This document shows positions 25,877 to 34,487 of a stretch of DNA of 64,000 bases, piece by piece. The notes beneath the pieces are model-generated. The model was not told the DNA's origin. It saw nothing but the letters and a program-made list of their open reading frames with translations, and searched no databases. Location of the stretch: NCBI RefSeq assembly GCF_000368025.1, contig NZ_KB849212.1, forward strand, positions 698,978 through 762,977. The letters are read 5' to 3'. Position 1 is the stretch's first letter; each line of letters begins with the position of its first letter. This DNA is from Acinetobacter parvus DSM 16617 = CIP 108168. GTDB taxonomy: Bacteria; Pseudomonadota; Gammaproteobacteria; Pseudomonadales; Moraxellaceae. Made by a program: the position numbers and the translations under genes.

Positions 25877-27916
25877 TTAACGTTTCAATAAAGCTCTTAA
25901 ATTGGCGAGATGCTGTTGAGCCTGTTCTTTCGGATCAACATTAGATACAAGTTTCTTTTTGCGTCCCAACCATTCCAACTCATCCTGTGGCAATTCATCC
26001 AGAAAACGGCTTGGGGTCATCTGGCGCATCTGCCCACCATTCTTGCGTTGCTCAGCCAAAGTCAGGGTGAGACCCTGACGCGCACGGGTAATTCCTACAT
26101 ACATTAAACGGCGTTCTTCCTCAATCGTTTCAGCCGCAATCGAGTTTTTATGTGGTAATATTTCTTCTTCTAGGCCAATCATGTACACATACGGAAATTC
26201 CAGCCCTTTCGCTGCATGTAATGTCAACAAATTCACCTTATCCGTGTCTTCTTCTTCCTGTTGCTGCTCCAACATATCCAGCAGCACCAGCTTGCGAATC
26301 ACGCTTTCAATATTTTTCTCATCAACATCATCAGTGCGATTAATTAGATTTTGAATACTGGTATATAGACTTTCTATATTGTCGAGTTTAGTTTTTTCCT
26401 GTGCAGGAGTCGCAGCCTGTTCACGGACATAGTCGATATAACCCGCTTCCATAATCATCTGACGAACCTTAGGCACAGGTTCATCATCATCCAACAGTTC
26501 ACAGGTAAAGGTGGCAATAAAATCTGCAAACTCATGCAACTGTGTGGCCGCTTTCTTTGGCAACACCATTGACAGCCGTTGATCCGAAGAAGCAGTTAAC
26601 AGCGATAAGGTATTTTCCTGTGCAAATAAGCCAAGCTTTTCCAGTGTCACAGGTCCAATGGCACGTTTCGGCGTATTAATAATACGCAAGAATGCGCTGT
26701 CATCTTCTGGATTGATAATTAAGCGTAAATAGCTCATCACATCCTTAATCTCGGCACGAGCAAAGAATGATTGACCACCTGATAGTTTATAAGGAATCTG
26801 CATTTGGCGCAGTTGCGTTTCTAAAACCCGTGCCTGAAAGTTGCCACGATATAAAATTGCGTAGTCTTTCCAGCTTTTGCCATTCATTAGTTTATGCGTA
26901 ATCAGGTCTTTCACCACCCGTTCAGCTTCATCATCGTCATTTAAACAGGTGATAATCCGAATGGTTTCACCATGTCCCTTGTCACTCCACAATTTCTTGT
27001 CAAAGATATGGGGATTATTGCCAATCACGGCATTGGCTGCTTTGAGGATACGGCTGGTGGAGCGATAGTTTTGCTCCAGCTTGATCACGTTTAAATTATG
27101 AAAATCTTCTTTCAGCAATGCCATGTTTTCAGGCTTTGCTCCACGCCATGCGTAAATGGACTGGTCATCATCACCAACGGCGGTGAACTGCCCCATCACT
27201 CCAACCAGAAGCTTAACCAGGGTATATTGTGCGGTGTTGGTATCCTGATACTCATCCACCAATAAATAACGGACACGGTTTTGCCATTTTTCTCGCACCT
27301 CAGCATTTTCCTGAAGCAAGCGGGTTGGCAGCACAATCAAGTCATCGAAATCAACCGCATTATAGGCACGTAGGTTACGTTCATAGAGTTGATACAAATG
27401 GGCAAGTTGAACATCCTCAACTGTTTCACAGATAGAATGCGCCTGTTCAGGGATGATGAGATCATTCTTCCAGTCTGAAATCTTCTTCATCGCCTTGGCA
27501 ATGAGTTCCTTACTCTCCGCACCAGACAGGTTGTCACGCTGCATCAAGTCCATCAGGATACGTTTGCAGTCATCAGCATCTAAAATGGAAAAATTATTTT
27601 TAAGCGGTAAATGTTTAAGTTCCAAACGTAATAAATTCAAACCAAAGGTATGAAACGTTGAGACAGAAAGCCCTTTGGCCTCTTCACGGGAAAGTAGTTT
27701 CCCCACACGCTCTTTCATCTCACGTGCGGCCTTATTGGTAAAGGTCATCGCGGTAATACAGTAGGCAGGTATCCCACATTGCTTCACCAAATAGGCAATT
27801 TTTTGGGTAATCACAGATGTTTTACCAGAACCTGCTCCTGCAAGCACCAACAAAGGCCCTTGAACATATTTCATGGCTTCATATTGCTTGTCATTGAGTT
27901 GACTACCAGTCGACAT
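25877..27916 (-). CDS. rep: ATP-dependent DNA helicase Rep
   Basis: Rep is a 3'-5' superfamily 1 helicase that clears proteins ahead of replication forks. It shows the Q motif LNDKQYEAM, Walker A GAGSGKT (27-33), Walker B LLVDEYQDTN, GDDDQSIYAWRGA, EQNYRST and the C-terminal motifs TLHAAKGLEF and VGITRAR. The length of 679 residues and the short C-terminus favour Rep over UvrD or PcrA. dut lies downstream in the same direction. Confidence 0.92.
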   Translation of the reverse strand: MSTGSQLNDKQYEAMKYVQGPLLVLAGAGSGKTSVITQKIAYLVKQCGIPAYCITAMTFTNKAAREMKERVGKLLSREEAKGLSVSTFHTFGLNLLRLELKHLPLKNNFSILDADDCKRILMDLMQRDNLSGAESKELIAKAMKKISDWKNDLIIPEQAHSICETVEDVQLAHLYQLYERNLRAYNAVDFDDLIVLPTRLLQENAEVREKWQNRVRYLLVDEYQDTNTAQYTLVKLLVGVMGQFTAVGDDDQSIYAWRGAKPENMALLKEDFHNLNVIKLEQNYRSTSRILKAANAVIGNNPHIFDKKLWSDKGHGETIRIITCLNDDDEAERVVKDLITHKLMNGKSWKDYAILYRGNFQARVLETQLRQMQIPYKLSGGQSFFARAEIKDVMSYLRLIINPEDDSAFLRIINTPKRAIGPVTLEKLGLFAQENTLSLLTASSDQRLSMVLPKKAATQLHEFADFIATFTCELLDDDEPVPKVRQMIMEAGYIDYVREQAATPAQEKTKLDNIESLYTSIQNLINRTDDVDEKNIESVIRKLVLLDMLEQQQEEEDTDKVNLLTLHAAKGLEFPYVYMIGLEEEILPHKNSIAAETIEEERRLMYVGITRARQGLTLTLAEQRKNGGQMRQMTPSRFLDELPQDELEWLGRKKKLVSNVDPKEQAQQHLANLRALLKR

Positions 27917-28095
27917 CTGTACATACCCCTCATTTTTGAGCCCGATTTTGCGAGACTAAGTATAGACATCTCCGTTTTAGAATCCTAATCCTAAATCTCA
28001 GGATATGTATAAATTATGATGCCTCGCTCAACCCATACGTCGCCACTCGTCGCACTAATTATATTAAAAGTTCCAACACCCTAATTTTAGGCAAT

Positions 28096-28118
28096 AAAAA
28101 ACCAGCCGAAGCTGGTTT
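28096..28118 (-). terminator. Rho-independent terminator after the OmpA-like gene
   Basis: AAACCAGC pairs with GCTGGTTT around a CGAA/TTCG tetraloop; on the minus strand a T run follows. Confidence 0.88.
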
Positions 28119-28139
28119 CCCACAAATCAGTAAAGAAGA

Positions 28140-28793
28140 TTACTGTTTTGCATAAATGCTGATTTCAACACGACGGTTTTGTTCACGGCCAGAAGCAGTG
28201 CTGTTGTCCGCAATTGGGTTTGATGAACCATAACCTTGCGCATCGATACGGCTCGCTGATACACCCTGACTTGCCAAATAGCTTTTTACTGACTGAGCAC
28301 GCGCTTGAGACAATGGAATGTTGATTGAGTCATTACCTGTATTGTCTGTATAACCAGTTACAAGAATCGCACTCTGGTTATCTTCAGCCAAAGTTTGCGC
28401 CACTTTGTTCAAGGTACCATAGAAGTTTGGCTTAATGTTTGACTTGTTGGTGTCAAATGTAATGCTACCAGGCATAATCAATTGAACTGAACCATCTGCA
28501 TTACGGCCCACTTCTACGCCAGTACCCTGCATTTGTTGACGCAGTTTTTTCTCTTTATTGTCAAGATACAAACCACCAGCGCCACCAAGCACCGCACCAA
28601 TCGCCGCCGCACGGTTGTTTTGTGAAGCCTTGTTTGCATTACCTTTAGATATGCCATAACCTGCCGCAGCACCAATTATTGTACCTAGGGCAGCTTTATC
28701 ATACTCTACGCCACCAATGTTATTACCTGTAGTTTGGCAACCAGAAAGTACCAATCCAGCCCCAACCAGTGTTGAAATTACTAATGCACGCAT
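28140..28793 (-). CDS. OmpA-family lipoprotein with glycine-zipper domain
   Basis: This 217-residue outer-membrane lipoprotein has a signal peptide with lipobox VLSGC (MRALVISTLVGAGLVLSGCQ). A glycine-zipper segment (GTIIGAAAGYGISKG, AIGAVLGGAGGLYL) follows. A C-terminal OmpA peptidoglycan-binding domain starts at GSITFDTNKSNIKPNF and includes VTGYTDNTGND, LSQARAQSVKSYL and NRRVEISI. It probably anchors the outer membrane to peptidoglycan, as YiaD/PA0833-type proteins do. ATG 28793 is chosen because an upstream start would put charged residues ahead of the signal peptide. Confidence 0.9.
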   Translation of the reverse strand: MRALVISTLVGAGLVLSGCQTTGNNIGGVEYDKAALGTIIGAAAGYGISKGNANKASQNNRAAAIGAVLGGAGGLYLDNKEKKLRQQMQGTGVEVGRNADGSVQLIMPGSITFDTNKSNIKPNFYGTLNKVAQTLAEDNQSAILVTGYTDNTGNDSINIPLSQARAQSVKSYLASQGVSASRIDAQGYGSSNPIADNSTASGREQNRRVEISIYAKQ

Positions 28794-28829
28794 TGCGTAG
28801 CTCCTGTCTATGTATTTTTGTCTGATCAA

Positions 28830-29176
28830 ATAATGAATGAGAAAATTCAGCTAGACCATTGATATTTTGTTAATAATAAACAATTTATTTATCTTTTTGT
28901 AATATTTTGATGCATTTTACTTCATAAAATCCTCATATTCTCTCCATTGTTTTCAATTTATCGGATTTCTAAAAATATGAGATATATGTTTCAATAAAAG
29001 TTTTTTAAGAACTTTATAAATGCTCGGTGCTTCACATATGATAAAGTGGATTAAAATTGCAGAAAATAGGTAAGTCCATAAAAAATGTCAACATCTTCAA
29101 ATATACAATTGTATTTCAATTTCCGTTGTTTATAGTTGGAACATCTTTTTAAATCTCTGCACTCAAGGTTAGATTT
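28830..29176. other. Intergenic region between divergent genes
   Basis: This is about 350 AT-rich bases between the OmpA-like lipoprotein gene and the plus-strand acyltransferase gene. It must hold both promoters. I see no gene and no convincing operator. Confidence 0.4.
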
Positions 29177-30094
29177 ATGTCTACTGCCCATAAAAAAGCA
29201 TCCTTATTGCAAAAAGTCAGTAAAGGACTCACAGTTGGTTCAGTCATTACAGGAAGCACGTTTTTACATGGTCCCCCTGTTTTGGCACTCGGTTTTACCA
29301 AGCTGTTTAAAAAATCAAAAAAAATAGACGAAACCAATATTCAATTGGCCAATAGCTGGATTGGTGTAAACAACCACCTGATTGAAAAGGTGCTGCCAAA
29401 CCTAAAGTGGGATATCAGCATTGATGAAAAGCTTGACCTGAATCTACAGGGCCGCTATATGATGATTTGTAACCATCAAAGCTGGGTGGATACCACAGTG
29501 AACCAGTATTTTGGTTTAAGCCGTATGCCCCTTACCCGTTTCTTTACCAAATGGGAACTTATTTTCATTCCGTTTGTGGGTCAGGCATTTAAAATCCTGG
29601 GTTTCCCGATGATGAAACGCCACACCAAGGAACAGATTGCAAAAAATCCTGAACTGAAGTCACGCGATATGTATGAGGCGCGCAAAGCCTGCGAACAGTT
29701 ATTGAGCCAGCCGTTTACCCTTTTAAACTATCTGGAAGGTACACGTTTCACTCCAGAAAAGCATGCACAGCAGCAATCCCCATATAAAAACCTGCTCAAG
29801 CCTAAAGCAGGCGGTCTGGCATTGGCCTTGAATATTCTGGGAGATAAGATTGATGCCCTGGTTGACATGACTATTGTCTATCCAGACGGCGTACCAGACT
29901 ATGGAGATTTCTGGCTTGGCGATGTTCCACGCATTGCAGTGGATTTGCGTCAAATTGACATTCCTAATTGGGTGGTTGGCGGTAATTATGAAGATGATCC
30001 TGTTTATCGGGAACGTTTCCAAAGATGGGTGGATCAGATCTGGACTGAAAAAGATCAACTCATTACTGCAATGAAATCCAAATATAAGCCATAA
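29177..30094 (+). CDS. 1-acylglycerol-3-phosphate acyltransferase-like protein (YihG type)
   Basis: The PlsC-family motif I NHQSWVD (residues about 99-105) and motif III EGTRFTPEK are clear, along with the downstream proline-bearing motif YPDGVPDYGDFWLGD. An N-terminal hydrophobic segment anchors it to the inner membrane. The 305-residue form with a long C-terminal part matches the YihG/YihY-like branch rather than classical PlsC. It probably acylates lysophosphatidic acid or a related lipid. The next gene starts 23 bases downstream and may be co-transcribed. Confidence 0.8.
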   Translation: MSTAHKKASLLQKVSKGLTVGSVITGSTFLHGPPVLALGFTKLFKKSKKIDETNIQLANSWIGVNNHLIEKVLPNLKWDISIDEKLDLNLQGRYMMICNHQSWVDTTVNQYFGLSRMPLTRFFTKWELIFIPFVGQAFKILGFPMMKRHTKEQIAKNPELKSRDMYEARKACEQLLSQPFTLLNYLEGTRFTPEKHAQQQSPYKNLLKPKAGGLALALNILGDKIDALVDMTIVYPDGVPDYGDFWLGDVPRIAVDLRQIDIPNWVVGGNYEDDPVYRERFQRWVDQIWTEKDQLITAMKSKYKP

Positions 30095-30117
30095 TTTTTT
30101 TAGGGATTAAACAAGAA

Positions 30118-31179
30118 ATGACCCAGCAGGACTCAGGACAAAACTCTAAATATAATAATGTGAATCCGAATAGTAAGTTTTTTAAACTATTCCTCGCCTA
30201 TGATATTTTCATGGTCTTTATTATTGTTTTCAATCTATTCTGTCTGGGCATGAACTTTTTCCTCATGAGCAACATTGGGGAATGGTTTTTAAACACTATC
30301 CATCTTCCCAGTGTCCTTGAGTTCTATCGTACATATTTACATCCCTGGGTGATTACCACTGAAGCATGGTTTATTATTTTTTTAATCACTGAGCTGGCGG
30401 TACGCTGGCTACTCTCAATTGTGCAAAAACATCATGCACGCTGGTGGTTCTTTCCCTTTATCCACTGGTATGAAATCCTAGCCATTATTCCACACCTGCG
30501 TTTTTTGCGCTTATTTCGTGCAGGTATCATCGCCTACCGTTTATATGAACTTGGCTACAAGGTCATTCCAGACAATATCCGCATTAAGGCGATGTTTTAT
30601 TACCGTGTCATCATGGAAGAACTGTCTGACCGTGTGGTGATCACCGTGATTGATGGTATAAGACACGAACTTGAAACCAGCTCCACGCACAAAAAGATTA
30701 TCCACGACCTGGTTGATCATCATCGTGAATTGTTTACAATTACGCTTTCCTCCATGCTACAGGAATCGCTAGCCAAGGCATTACAGCAGCAACAGCCTGT
30801 GATTACTCAGAAAGTGGGTATCATCGTTAATCAGGCGATTGAGGATACACCTGAGCTGACACAACTGCTGCGTTTGATTCCAATTGTCGGGGGGCGGATT
30901 GAACAGCAGATTCAGAGTATTGGACAACGTCTGGGTGAGAATATCAGTGCGGGTTTAATTGAGCCATTTACAGCAGGTTCCCTGCATCGCCCCAATGAAA
31001 ACTATCAACTTATCGCAGAAAAGGTCAGTGCACTGAACATTGACAACCAATATCTGGAACAGCTGGTGGAATCGGTGGTATTTGAAAGCCTTGAAGCAAT
31101 ACGAAAGCAGGTCAAGATCAAACAATGGCAGCAAACTTTGCAGGAATACGATCAATTGGATAAAAAATCAGAAAGTTGA
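30118..31179 (+). CDS. Membrane protein with ion-channel-like N-terminal region
   Basis: The protein has 353 residues. Hydrophobic helices lie near residues 22-48, 75-100 and 117-130. The segment IIPHLRFLRLFRAG, with spaced arginines, resembles the S4 voltage-sensor helix of ion channels. The cytoplasmic C-terminal half is helical and rich in Ile and Gln, with no known motif. No pore signature is visible, so channel activity is unproven. It follows the acyltransferase gene closely. Confidence 0.55.
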   Translation: MTQQDSGQNSKYNNVNPNSKFFKLFLAYDIFMVFIIVFNLFCLGMNFFLMSNIGEWFLNTIHLPSVLEFYRTYLHPWVITTEAWFIIFLITELAVRWLLSIVQKHHARWWFFPFIHWYEILAIIPHLRFLRLFRAGIIAYRLYELGYKVIPDNIRIKAMFYYRVIMEELSDRVVITVIDGIRHELETSSTHKKIIHDLVDHHRELFTITLSSMLQESLAKALQQQQPVITQKVGIIVNQAIEDTPELTQLLRLIPIVGGRIEQQIQSIGQRLGENISAGLIEPFTAGSLHRPNENYQLIAEKVSALNIDNQYLEQLVESVVFESLEAIRKQVKIKQWQQTLQEYDQLDKKSES

Positions 31180-31298
31180 CAAGAAAATTTACCAATTATG
31201 CTAGAGAATTGCTGTAATTTGTTCTAGCATTTGCTCTTATTTACAACATATGCAGGGCATTGCCCTTATAGTGCTTAAGAAGCCCTGAAGGATAAATT

Positions 31299-32018
31299 AT
31301 GGCTGATATACGGATTACGGGCAGAATGGTGAATTTTAGTCGACTAACTTTCGACACAAATGACCATGCTGCAATCCGACAGCAACTGACAAGCACACTC
31401 AATGAGAGTTCTTATTTAGGGACATTGGTCATTATTGACAGTACCGTCGAGCAAGAGCTGATTGCCCTGATCCAACTGTTAATTGATTTGGGTTTACAGC
31501 CAATGGCGGTGATCGATGGTATCTTGGGAGATCAGGCACGCGCAATCCAGTTCCCTGTTTTGCCTACCGATCAGCCCTTGCAACGCATCAAGGCCTCTAA
31601 AGAGCAGGTCGTTGACCATGCACCTGAAAAAACAGTCGATAGCACTGCAATACAAACACCACAAAAAAACACATCGGTTACCCATGTCACCTCATATCAT
31701 GATGAGATTTTGCGTACAGGTCAGTCTTTGGTACAGGATCAGGGCGATATTATCCTGAATGCTGGCATGAATAGTGGATCAGAAGTGATTGCATCTGGAA
31801 ATATTCACATCTATGGCAATGCCCGTGGTAGAGTCATTGCAGGCGCAGGTGGAGATGGCTCAGCACGTATTTTCTGCAATTCTCTGGAAGCGGAACTGAT
31901 CTCGATTGCAGGAACCTATTGTGTGGCGGATGATATCCCAAAAGATATGATCAAAAAACCTGTACATATTTATTTAAATACCAAGCAAGAGCTTGAATTT
32001 GAACCCTTACAGTTTTAA
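31299..32018 (+). CDS. minC: Septum-site determining protein MinC
   Basis: MinC inhibits FtsZ polymerisation away from midcell. The N-terminal domain covers about residues 1-110. A linker rich in T, Q and K follows. The C-terminal beta-helix begins at GQSLVQDQGDIILNAGMNSG and includes GNIHIYGNARGRVIAGAGGD and FCNSLEAELISIAG, the surface used for MinD binding. It is first in the minCDE operon. Confidence 0.95.
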   Translation: MADIRITGRMVNFSRLTFDTNDHAAIRQQLTSTLNESSYLGTLVIIDSTVEQELIALIQLLIDLGLQPMAVIDGILGDQARAIQFPVLPTDQPLQRIKASKEQVVDHAPEKTVDSTAIQTPQKNTSVTHVTSYHDEILRTGQSLVQDQGDIILNAGMNSGSEVIASGNIHIYGNARGRVIAGAGGDGSARIFCNSLEAELISIAGTYCVADDIPKDMIKKPVHIYLNTKQELEFEPLQF

Positions 32019-32091
32019 CTTAGCTGATTAAGTCAAAAAAGCACCAAAAAGCCCTTTTAGGGGCGTATGACCATAAATAGGAGTGGATTCG

Positions 32092-32904
32092 GTGGCCAAA
32101 ATTGTTGTCGTAACGTCAGGCAAAGGTGGTGTAGGTAAAACTACAACAAGTGCATCTTTTGCAACAGGTTTAGCCCTACGTGGTCATAAAACTGTTGTGA
32201 TTGATTTCGATGTGGGTTTACGTAACCTTGATTTGATTATGGGCTGTGAACGCCGTGTAGTTTATGACTTTGTGAATGTCATCAATAATGAAGCCCGCCT
32301 ACAGCAAGCCCTGATCCGTGATAAAGACATTGAAAACCTGTTCATTTTACCTGCATCGCAAACCCGCGATAAAGATGCGCTGAGTGATGAAGGTGTGGCG
32401 CGCGTGATCGACGAGCTTTCACAGGAATTTGACTACATCATCTGTGACTCACCTGCGGGGATTGAGCGTGGTGCGATTCTAGCCATGTATCATGCGGATG
32501 AAGCCATCATTGTGACAAACCCTGAGATTTCATCGGTTCGTGACTCTGACCGTATTATTGGCATGCTGGACAGCAAGACCAAAAAAGTCGAACAAAATGA
32601 AGGCCGTATCCGTAAGCACCTGTGTATCACACGTTTCAACCCTGAACGTGCAGATAAGCAGGAAATGCTGACCATTGATGACATTTCCAAAGACATTTTA
32701 CGTGTTCCGACTTTGGGCGTAATTCCAGAGTGTCCAAGCGTGCTACAGGCATCAAACGAAGGTAAACCTGTGATTCTTTATCCAGAAGCGAAAGCTGGGC
32801 AAGCCTATGATGATCTGGTTGCCCGTTTCCTTGGCGAAGACCGTCCTTATCGACATATTGCAGTGCAGCCAAAAGGTTGGTTGGCTAGACTATTTGGAGC
32901 GTAA
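32092..32904 (+). CDS. minD: Septum-site determining ATPase MinD
   Basis: MinD is the membrane-cycling ATPase that recruits MinC and responds to MinE. The deviant Walker A is KGGVGKT (residues 11-17); DFDVGLRNLD and the C-terminal amphipathic membrane helix GWLARLFGA are present. The start is GTG 32092, not an upstream GTG at 32083, because GGAG at 32080-32083 is eight bases away and the 270-residue product aligns with other MinD proteins at MAKIVVVTSGKGG. Confidence 0.96.
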   Translation: MAKIVVVTSGKGGVGKTTTSASFATGLALRGHKTVVIDFDVGLRNLDLIMGCERRVVYDFVNVINNEARLQQALIRDKDIENLFILPASQTRDKDALSDEGVARVIDELSQEFDYIICDSPAGIERGAILAMYHADEAIIVTNPEISSVRDSDRIIGMLDSKTKKVEQNEGRIRKHLCITRFNPERADKQEMLTIDDISKDILRVPTLGVIPECPSVLQASNEGKPVILYPEAKAGQAYDDLVARFLGEDRPYRHIAVQPKGWLARLFGA

Positions 32905-32906
32905 TT

Positions 32907-33179
32907 ATGGCAGGATTCTGGAGTAAACTGTTTAGCGGTGATGAAAAACCATCAAGTGCACAAACTGCCAAAGATCGCTTGAAAGTAATTGTTGCATCTG
33001 AACAGGGCTTGGGTCGTCGTTTAGGGCAAGACAAACTTGATCAAATGAAGAAAGAAATCATGCAGGTCGTGAGTCGTTATGTGCGTGGTGTGGATGAACA
33101 GCATATCCAAATGCAGGTTCGTTCAGAAGCGAATATCGAAATGCTTGAGATGAATATCAATTTACCTGAAGAACGTTAG
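32907..33179 (+). CDS. minE: Cell division topological specificity factor MinE
   Basis: This 90-residue MinE has an N-terminal membrane/MinD-contact helix, here AKDRLKVIVASEQ. The dimerisation domain includes VSRYVRGVDEQHIQMQVR. It starts two bases after minD. MinE displaces MinD from the membrane and sets up pole-to-pole oscillation. Confidence 0.95.
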   Translation: MAGFWSKLFSGDEKPSSAQTAKDRLKVIVASEQGLGRRLGQDKLDQMKKEIMQVVSRYVRGVDEQHIQMQVRSEANIEMLEMNINLPEER

Positions 33180-33206
33180 AAGTTTTTTCATTAGCGATTT
33201 TTCACA

Positions 33207-33277
33207 AATAAAGGCAGAATACGTGAGTGGATTTGGAAAGCATTGCTTTCATCCACTTCAAGGATTTTGCCTTTATT
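33207..33277 (+). terminator. Three-tier RNA hairpin after minE (probable terminator)
   Basis: Three nested inverted repeats stack. The outer is AATAAAGGCA (33207-33216) with TGCCTTTATT (33268-33277). The middle is AGTGGAT (33226-33232) with ATCCACT (33251-33257). The inner is GAAAGC (33236-33241) with GCTTTC (33245-33250). T-rich sequence follows. It is larger than an ordinary terminator. Confidence 0.65.
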
Positions 33278-33302
33278 GTTTTATAAAACTGAGGAGATTG
33301 TC

Positions 33303-33590
33303 ATGGCATTATCACAGCCAGCAACTTTCAATGAAGAATGGTCAGATGAGCGTGTGTTTGCCTACCTCAACCAGCTTCCGCCAGCAGGTGTAAATGCTGA
33401 CTTCCATATACTCTATCACGCGTTCAAGCATATGCGTCCACATGACTATGAGCGTTTGATTACCAAGTTTCTAGCAGATGGCCGTGACCTGAATGCGACC
33501 AATCCAGAGGGACAGCGCATTCATGATGTCATCGCACAGTATCCTCGCCAAAAACAGGGTTTTCTGGAAGTTTTAGCAAAATTTGCATGA
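33303..33590 (+). CDS. PA4642-family small conserved protein
   Basis: The 95-residue soluble protein (MALSQPATFNEEWSDERVFA) has the features LNQLPPAGVNADFHILYHAF and FLADGRDLNATNPEGQ. The resemblance is to PA4642-type proteins of pseudomonads, which have no known function. ATG 33303 lies behind the ribosome-binding site GAGGAG; an upstream TTG start would reach into the hairpin. It follows minCDE, but the hairpin suggests separate control. Confidence 0.75.
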   Translation: MALSQPATFNEEWSDERVFAYLNQLPPAGVNADFHILYHAFKHMRPHDYERLITKFLADGRDLNATNPEGQRIHDVIAQYPRQKQGFLEVLAKFA

Positions 33591-33621
33591 TCAAAAGCCT
33601 TTTATTATATAATTGAAAATT

Positions 33622-33663
33622 ACCGAAATATGATGGATTTAACACCCATATTTCGGTTTTTTA
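33622..33663 (+). terminator. Rho-independent terminator
   Basis: ACCGAAATATG pairs with CATATTTCGGT, followed by a T run. It lies between the converging small-protein gene and the LysE-type gene. Confidence 0.85.
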
Positions 33664-33739
33664 TTTGCTTGATTTTGGCGAATTTTAAATAAAACTCAGA
33701 AAAAATTTTGTTCCAAGACTATTTTTACTTTATGTCCTT

Positions 33740-34366
33740 TTATGATTGACTACCAATCAGATAAATACCCAATAACGTAAATATTCCACCAGAAACACCA
33801 TCAATCCATTTGGCAAAGTTCTGATATGCATTTCTAAATGCAGGTAAGGAAAAAACATAGGCAACCAGCAAAAACCACAGCAATGTTTCAATCGACACAA
33901 TGATAAAGAGCAGGGAATGATGCTGGTCAAATAAAGGATTGGCTAAAAACAGTGAAAATACACTTCCAAAGTAAATAATTGCCTTAGGATTCGATAGGTT
34001 TGTGAGCAGACCTTTCATAAAGAATAGATAAGGTGATTGAGGTAGGACCATCTGTTTTACTGTTTCATCACCCTTTGAAAAGGCTGAGCGTAGCATCTGG
34101 AAACCGAGCCAGCATAAATACAGGCCACCTGCAATTAAAAGGCCCTGCTTTAGCCATGCCATCTTTTCAAAAATAATATTCAGCCCCATGAGTGCCAATA
34201 AAGACCACAACATCGCACCCAAACAAATACCGAGTACCACCAATACCGCATCTTTGCGGGAGCGACTAATTGCAGTTTGGGAAACTAAGAAAAAATCTGG
34301 ACCAGGGGTAATCAATGCACAAAAATGAATAAAGATGAGCGTACATAATGCAACCCACATAGCCAA
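33740..34366 (-). CDS. LysE/RhtB-family amino-acid exporter
   Basis: The 208-residue protein has about six membrane helices and the LysE-type N-terminal signature ALITPGPDFFLVSQTAISRS, plus GLLTNLSNPKAIIYFGSVF. Members export amino acids or homoserine lactones across the inner membrane. The substrate is unknown and no partner gene is near. Confidence 0.88.
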   Translation of the reverse strand: MAMWVALCTLIFIHFCALITPGPDFFLVSQTAISRSRKDAVLVVLGICLGAMLWSLLALMGLNIIFEKMAWLKQGLLIAGGLYLCWLGFQMLRSAFSKGDETVKQMVLPQSPYLFFMKGLLTNLSNPKAIIYFGSVFSLFLANPLFDQHHSLLFIIVSIETLLWFLLVAYVFSLPAFRNAYQNFAKWIDGVSGGIFTLLGIYLIGSQS

Positions 34367-34436
34367 ACCCAGTGTTAAAACCTTAAAGGTTTAGCTTAAA
34401 TAAAAAACGTGATTATTACCATATAAAAACAAGAAA

Positions 34437-34468
34437 ATAAAAACGACAAAGCCTCAGAATAGAGGCTT
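34437..34468 (-). terminator. Probable terminator after ftsK
   Basis: AAGCCTC (34449-34455) pairs with GAGGCTT (34462-34468). On the minus strand it is followed by TTGTCGTTTTTATTTT, a weak U-rich tail. Confidence 0.55.
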
Positions 34469-34487
34469 GGTTAATGCAATATGATCG

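Noticed and set aside
32083..32094. Earlier GTG start for minD at 32083
   Set aside because: It overlaps the GGAG ribosome-binding site that fits GTG 32092, and would add three residues not seen in MinD.
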